A stretch of DNA of 64,000 nt from Cryptomeria japonica (taxonomy: Eukaryota; Streptophyta; Pinopsida; Cupressales; Cupressaceae): positions 814,222,569 to 814,286,568 of the forward strand of contig NC_081414.1 of assembly GCF_030272615.1 (NCBI RefSeq). The letters are read 5' to 3'. The notes beneath the pieces were generated by a model, which searched no databases, was not told where the DNA came from, and saw nothing but the letters and a program-made list of their open reading frames with translations. Position numbers and translations under genes: made by a program. Numbering within the stretch: position 1 is the first letter of the stretch; each line of letters begins with the position of its first letter. Below are positions 59,011 through 64,000 of this stretch, piece after piece.

Positions 59011-60159
59011 TTTTCATAGTAACTTACTCAAATAAAATCAACATAATTTAAAAATGTTACTATAACTTACCCATGATATGTTTCTAGGAGATTTACTTTA
59101 AAAAATCATTGTGTATCACCTTCAATCAAGGAGTCTTAAATAATACTCATGGTTTTTATTTTTACCATAATATATTGAAATTGTCATAACCCCTCCTAAC
59201 ACATAACTCTAATATTTAAATATTCCCTATTTCTACCATATATCTTGCGTACTTATTTTTTAATGATATTTTTATATTCTGAAACTTTTACACCTATGAT
59301 ATGTTCAATTAAACATTTCATTTCCACCACTATTATATCTAGCTTTAAATGAAATTCTTTAATGAGTTTAGATAGAAAATTGTGAAAAAATAAATATATA
59401 AAAATATTTGTATACTGTAATATTTAACATCGATCCCTAATGATTGATGATATGGTGGTGGTCACTTGATAGGACCATTTGGTTTTTACGTGCTAGAGAT
59501 AAGGTTTCAAATCTCCCTAAAGGTGCCTTGGTTTTGGAATGACATCTTAAAGTGGTAATCCCACTTAATTTGGTAAAGTATGTGATATGACCATCATTGA
59601 AAAATATCATGGAGCAATAAGGAGGATACTTTATAGGAGGAGAAAGAGTGCATGATGTTCAAGTTGAAGGTGTGTTGGAGATTAGTGAGTCTCACAAAAG
59701 TAATGATAAAGAGGAGGATGCCTTATAAGAGGAGAAATAAGTAACAAAATTTAAGCTAAAGGTGCTCTAAAAGAGGACCAACTAATGTAGTAATAAGGAG
59801 GATTCCCTACAAGAGGAGCTAAGAAGCACATTAGTTAAGTAAAATGAGTGTTGAAGAATTGTGAGTAGTATAAGTGGAGTTATACATAGGAGATTTATTT
59901 TTATGAGGAGATGGAAGACCTGCAACATTTAAGTCAGAGAAATACTAGATAATTTTGCGTAGCTCATAGTGGGAGTGATCTAAGGAGGAGAAGACACTAT
60001 AAGTGGAGATTAGAGGAGTGAAATTCAAGTTATAGGTACACAAGTATTAATTATAGGTCCATTATTTGTTTTGTTATCTAAGTGGGGACCCATAAATAGA
60101 TCCTCAATAATATATTTAAAAACATGGATCTATAATTAAAAAAAATACATAATATAAAA
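59011..60159. other. No gene recognised
   Basis: Between about 59,610 and 59,900 the words GGAGGAT, TATAAGAGGAG and ACAAGAGGAG recur, an irregular purine-rich array. Nothing else is supportable. Confidence 0.4.
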
Positions 60160-60954
60160 TGTAAGATAATTATTTGTGTTTATGGTGAAAGTGGAAACAA
60201 CAATATTGAAAGACTAAATAGATTCAACCACAAAACCCTAGCCTAACAACAACAAAGATCCACCATAACATATGAAGATTACCTAAGACAATGCAAATCA
60301 AATGAAATCACAAAGATTATACCATCACATGTCCAATAGGGTTTGAATCTCCATCCTTCCTATCTCCATTGATCTTGCTTGATATATTTGCTCTCAGATT
60401 TTATGTGCACAAGAGCTCAACAAAGAACGGAAATGTGGTTGCAAGTAGGCTTGATTGCATATGCAAGTTCGAAAGTGTAGTCAGGGCTGAATGCATAGTG
60501 AGTGAGGGTTTGATAATGAAGGAAGCATCTCCTTATATAGAAGACACTATAAGAAATGGAGGGATAAGATTGAGAGGTGTAAAAGAGGTCGGCTATGATT
60601 AGAGGGTAGGTAAAGAAAATAATAAAATAATGAAAGGGTAGGTAGTGTATGAATTAAGAGATGAATGACATGTGTCATGGGTAGAAAAGGTTAATGAATT
60701 AATTAAATAAATACAGATTTATTTAATTAATAGAAGAAGTGGGATAATTAAATAAATAAGATATTTATTTAATTCAGGAAAAGGATAATTTAAATAAATA
60801 AATGTATTTATTTAAATGAGAAATAAGGCTAGAAGAGGATAAATGAATTAATTAAATAAATAAAGATTTATTTAATTAATAGAAAAATAAGGCTTAGATA
60901 ATTAAATAAATAAAATATTTATTTAATTAGACATGACAATTTTAGGTGTCTACA
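60160..60954 (-). repeat. LTR of a Tat-like gypsy element (TGTAGACACC type)
   Basis: On the minus strand it begins TGTAGACACCTAAAATTG at 60,954, carries AT palindromes in U3, a TATA box (CTATATAAGGAG near 60,538-60,528), and ends around CTTACA at 60,160. No interior sequence or partner LTR was recognised on either side, and no matching 5-bp flanks were seen, so it is a solo or truncated LTR with an uncertain inner edge. Confidence 0.65.
60690..60930. repeat. Array of AT-rich palindromes in the LTR U3 region
   Basis: Four self-complementary blocks of the form TTAAATAAATAnnTTTATTTAATTA lie at roughly 50-60 bp spacing (near 60,700, 60,745, 60,795, 60,860 and 60,905). Comparable words occur in the LTR at 17,930-18,140. 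Confidence 0.8.
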
Positions 60955-61140
60955 ATTTGATATGAATACATGATGATTATTGAATTAATTTACATCACTG
61001 GATTATGTAAATACTCTCATACTTGAGCATAGGGTAAACCAAAAAAATAAATAAATAAATTATTCACCCATCTCATATGTACCAAGAAAATAGTGTCACC
61101 TTCTACAAGTAGTTGATGCATATATTGCTAGGAAAGATCA
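60955..61140. other. Short unassigned stretch
   Basis: Contains an (AAAT)n run near 61,040-61,060. No feature assigned. Confidence 0.4.
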
Positions 61141-62110
61141 AATCAAAGGCAAATTTCATTGGTTAGAAATTATCGATCATGTTTGAAAATAATTATCTAG
61201 GCCCTATGCACAAAGAAGTTATTTCAAAAAATTAAGTGCATCAAGGAGGATGGTCAATATATTTCTACTATTCCTAAAGTTCTTTGTGCCTTTTTTCAAA
61301 ATTATACTAGTGCCTTTTGAGTTCAAGCCCTATCATTTGAGAAGGAAAAGCCTCTTAATACATTATTGGATGTAGCTTCATCCAAGCTCTCCATAGACCA
61401 AGTTGTGACTTGTGACAAGCTCCTTTTTTAGGAGGAGCTCCAATTTGGAATGACTTATTACAAAGTGCCTAGTTGCAATGGTCTTTCCTAAGAATTCTAC
61501 AATTTCCTTTGATATAATGCTCACCATAATTTGTATTAATTATATTTTGAAGTATTTCACATTGATTCCCTATGGAATATAATTAACAAAGCATATATAT
61601 TAAGTTCATATATAAGGCTCATTATTTGAATTTGATCTATGATAAGAGATCTATCACTCTTTTGAATGTCTCCTAAAAAAATTATTGTTAAGGCCCTAGC
61701 CATGCATATAAAACATCTCCTCCCATTGGTTGTTTGTCCTATGTAGACTTGATTTATTCAAAGTAAGTACATCTTTAACAATGTTTTAGGTACTTGGGAG
61801 CATATGGAAAGGGCATGAATATCAAATTGACAATTACTTTTCAACATACAATTAGATTGAATGGAATTTAATTCTTGTCATGCTTAGAGTTCTCTTTCGT
61901 CCCACATTCATTCACTCAGTACAAATGGTCTTCATTAATCATTTTTCCTATTGCACCATTAATGGTATCCAATATTAGCCTTTTTTCCTCTTTTATTGTA
62001 TAAGGTAAGGTTGCCCCCTTGTGGCTTCACTTTGTGTGCTTACTACTAAAGAGTTTGGTTATCTTCTTGCATGGGGGCTTCACTTAGTGAACTTGGGTTA
62101 TATCACTTGA
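61141..62110 (+). mobile_element. L1-type LINE relic, part of the reverse transcriptase
   Basis: The plus strand shows, in order but with many stops and frame changes, the landmarks of a plant L1 ORF2: the pre-RT region (STIPKVLCAFFQNYTSA, SKLSIDQVVTCDKL), a degenerate PG.DGL block with EFYNFL (about 61,465-61,505), KALAMHIKHLLPLVVCP and FIQSKYIFNNVLGTWEHMER (about 61,690-61,815), and a later block resembling LYVL..EGFGYLL (about 62,030-62,070). Endonuclease, 3' end and poly(A) tail were not found, so it is an internal fragment of an old insertion. Confidence 0.72.
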
Positions 62111-63019
62111 ATTCATGGCATACTAAAGAATCCCCCTACTTTCAAAAAATATTGCCCTAAAATCCTTTTTTGTCACCCCCTCCCAATACATAGCCCGAAT
62201 TAAAAACCTCCCTATTTTCACCAGATATTTTATTTTTTCATAGCCTAAATTAAAAACCCCCTATTTCCACTAGATGGGCAATATATTATTTTTGGTTTTC
62301 AAATATTAAACACCCCAATATGAATGCATGTGATATAATATTGTTTAGCTAGTGAAGCCATGTGTCTTCTTGCCAATGCTATTTTGTGACATGTTAAACG
62401 CATTTTTCTACCTAGGTCTACCTCCTAACAAGTGATCAATAAGAAATTTGCAAATGGTTGATCCCTAGCACCCATTGAATATGATAACAACATTTTCCCA
62501 GTTTTCAAATGTCTTGACATTTTTTTCTTGTCTTTTGGCTCTAACATCTAATGGAAGAAGACATAATCCTTTAGGAATTTTTTTCCCCCAACTCTCAAAA
62601 TAGCTTCATACTTTCAAATGGAAATATAATTATCATGAGATTTGTTTTTTTAATTCATAATCATATTTGCCTTTCAAGCTTGCCACAATGTCATCCTTAG
62701 GGATGTGACCAAATTTCCTTGAGTTTTGCTAGTTGCATGACATGATTTTGTATTGGAGATGTTTTTTCTTTTTGAATTTGGAAAGATCATTAGTGATTCA
62801 CTACTGTGCTCATATAGAACCAAGTTCAAGTCAACAAGGTTTCTTCTAGCATTAGCATTTCAAGTCTTTACAAAACCATTGGTGGAATGCCCCTTGCATG
62901 ATGGTCGAGGATCTTCCTTTACTACCTCCCTACACAAAACCACCTAGCTAGTACTAAAGGCGCAAACACTAGGATAACCATTAGAGAGCCACCACTTTGC
63001 CTTCAGCATCACCTACAAG
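62111..63019. other. No gene recognised; short tandem duplication
   Basis: A unit of about 50 bp containing CATAGCC(C/T)(G/A)AATTAAAAACC and CTATTT(T/C)CAC(C/T)AGAT is present twice at about 62,190-62,277. Nothing else is supportable. Confidence 0.5.
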
Positions 63020-63345
63020 ATGACAATTTAGTTGGACCCCACCCCCACCCAACAATCTTGGTTGCCAAATTGGATGTTGTCCACCTCCATAATACTTCTC
63101 CATGACCACTTAGCAATATGGATGGGCTCCTCCTAATGACGAAAAATCCATCAATTAGTGCTTGCTATTTCTCTACCTACATCTATTCATAATCAAACAC
63201 AAAAGATTAATGAGGGTAACTAGTTACCAATGATGGGCAAGAACTTGTGGAGGATTATAGAGACTTGCTAAGGCACACGTAGGATAACCCTAATGGATAA
63301 AACTCCCCTCCCAATGTTGGTGTGACTTTTGTAAAATGCTATTTT
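63020..63345 (+). repeat. Dispersed repeat, copy 2
   Basis: Colinear with 56,990-57,320 over about 320 bp, strongly diverged, same orientation. Strand is arbitrary because no coding or terminal signal shows the element's direction. Confidence 0.55.
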
Positions 63346-63654
63346 TTATACTTTTAATGTTAATTTGATAATTTGATATTGTTTCTCTTGTGAAACCATA
63401 CTCATTCAATTGTGACTTTTTCTAATGTTGAAACCATGTGTTTGATTTTATTCTCATTCAACTGATTTATTTTTTGAGATGCAATCAAACAGCCTACTTT
63501 AAATTGAAATTTTAACTTCATACATCATCGCATTTAATTTTAAACAAAAATAATAATAATTATTTAAAAATTAAATTAAATTAAAAAATCAAAGACTTTG
63601 TTGTACAAACTAAATGTCATTGAAGGGTCAAAGTAAGGAGCAATTGGAAATAAC

Positions 63655-63930
63655 AATTATAATATTAAATTTAGATGAACATTTACATAAGTGCTAGTTA
63701 ATGCTTCTGGTTTTGATTGTGTGTAATTTTTTGTATCAATGTTGTGGATCATACTCTGTGATCCATCATTAGGATAGAGAAGAAATGCTTTGAAAAATTT
63801 ATATGGATAAATTAAGGTGAAGATTGAATTACAACAATAATTTTTATTTTGCTTCCTAATACCTATTACTAATTTATGTTGATTACTATGATGCATTGTT
63901 GTGTATTTATCATCCTTTTACTTAACGTGT
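63655..63930 (+). other. Sequence similar to the flanks of the 38.2-kb exon
   Basis: TGAACATTTACA(T/G)AAGT (63,678) resembles 38,800, and GTGAAGATTGAATTACAA through AATTTATGTTGATTACT (63,818-63,890) resembles 38,106-38,180, the sequence just before the exon. The order of the two parts differs. A relative of the exon may lie beyond the window's right end. Confidence 0.45.
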
Positions 63931-64000
63931 AATTCAAGATTTTTTATGATTGTTTAGACGTGGGAGAGGATGTATATATGAAGTGAAGTTAAAAAGAAAA

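Noticed and set aside
60155-60959. 5-bp duplication around the LTR at 60.2-60.95 kb
   Set aside because: Flanks TAAAA and ATTTG do not match, and the inner edge is uncertain.
1-64000. tRNA, rRNA, CRISPR or bacterial operon features
   Set aside because: No cloverleaf, rRNA core, spaced repeat array or Shine-Dalgarno-led gene cluster was seen on either strand.

Overview
The window looks like nuclear DNA of a seed plant with a very large, transposon-rich genome. A gymnosperm such as a conifer is my best inference: long intergenic stretches, old and diverged LTR elements, Tat-lineage Ty3/gypsy elements whose LTRs begin TGTAGAC or TGTAGCATC, and L1-type LINE relics. Few host genes are visible and no organellar, bacterial or CRISPR sequence was seen.

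Layout. 1-19,237: the 3' part of a large Tat-lineage Ty3/gypsy element on the plus strand (gag/protease, reverse transcriptase, two RNase H domains, integrase, long 3' region, polypurine tract, LTR). Its 3' region holds an antisense plant mobile domain (PMD) reading region at 14,442-16,380 and is split by a nested 6.6-kb minus-strand element (7,650-14,251). The nested element has Copia-style LTR ends, PBS and PPT, a coiled-coil/zinc-knuckle gag-like protein, and a long reading region that resembles no pol domain. 19,238-25,300: repeats and a decayed intron-containing DDE transposase gene (21,213-24,082, minus). 25,312-29,621: a Copia relic (RT and RNase H, minus) followed by a second copy of its LTR region, which is fused to the first 54 nt of a U6 snRNA gene that still has a recognisable promoter. 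29,622-34,056: a decayed copy of the exon at 38.2 kb, a 0.75-kb pyrimidine microsatellite tract, and a 1.16-kb LTR with an adjoining possible primer site. 34,294-36,171: a 1.85-kb retroposon between perfect 16-bp target duplications. 37.9-39.2 kb: one exon-like reading frame and a small opposite-strand frame. 41,764-43,301: the best host gene, a four-exon double-B3 (REM-like) transcription factor on the minus strand. 46,417-47,249: an F-box-associated/kelch-type gene relic (minus). 49-54.7 kb: LTR-related sequence, including a 5' piece of a Tat/Ogre-like element with a repeat-bearing upstream ORF. 55,356-56,434: a complete-looking 1.08-kb TRIM-like element with a 5-bp target duplication and a coiled-coil reading frame. 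56.4-64 kb: dispersed repeats, a TGTAGACACC-type LTR, an old L1 LINE RT fragment (61.15-62.11 kb) and two copies of an unnamed repeat family.

How the parts relate. The window is mainly a record of nested insertion. The nested element at 7.65 kb and the Copia relic at 25.3 kb share the PPT-proximal sequence and LTR terminus, so the relic's family may have supplied enzymes to the pol-less element. The B3 gene is the only locus with a full, splice-consistent coding structure. All coordinates, splice sites and family assignments come from reading the sequence; no database search was run.
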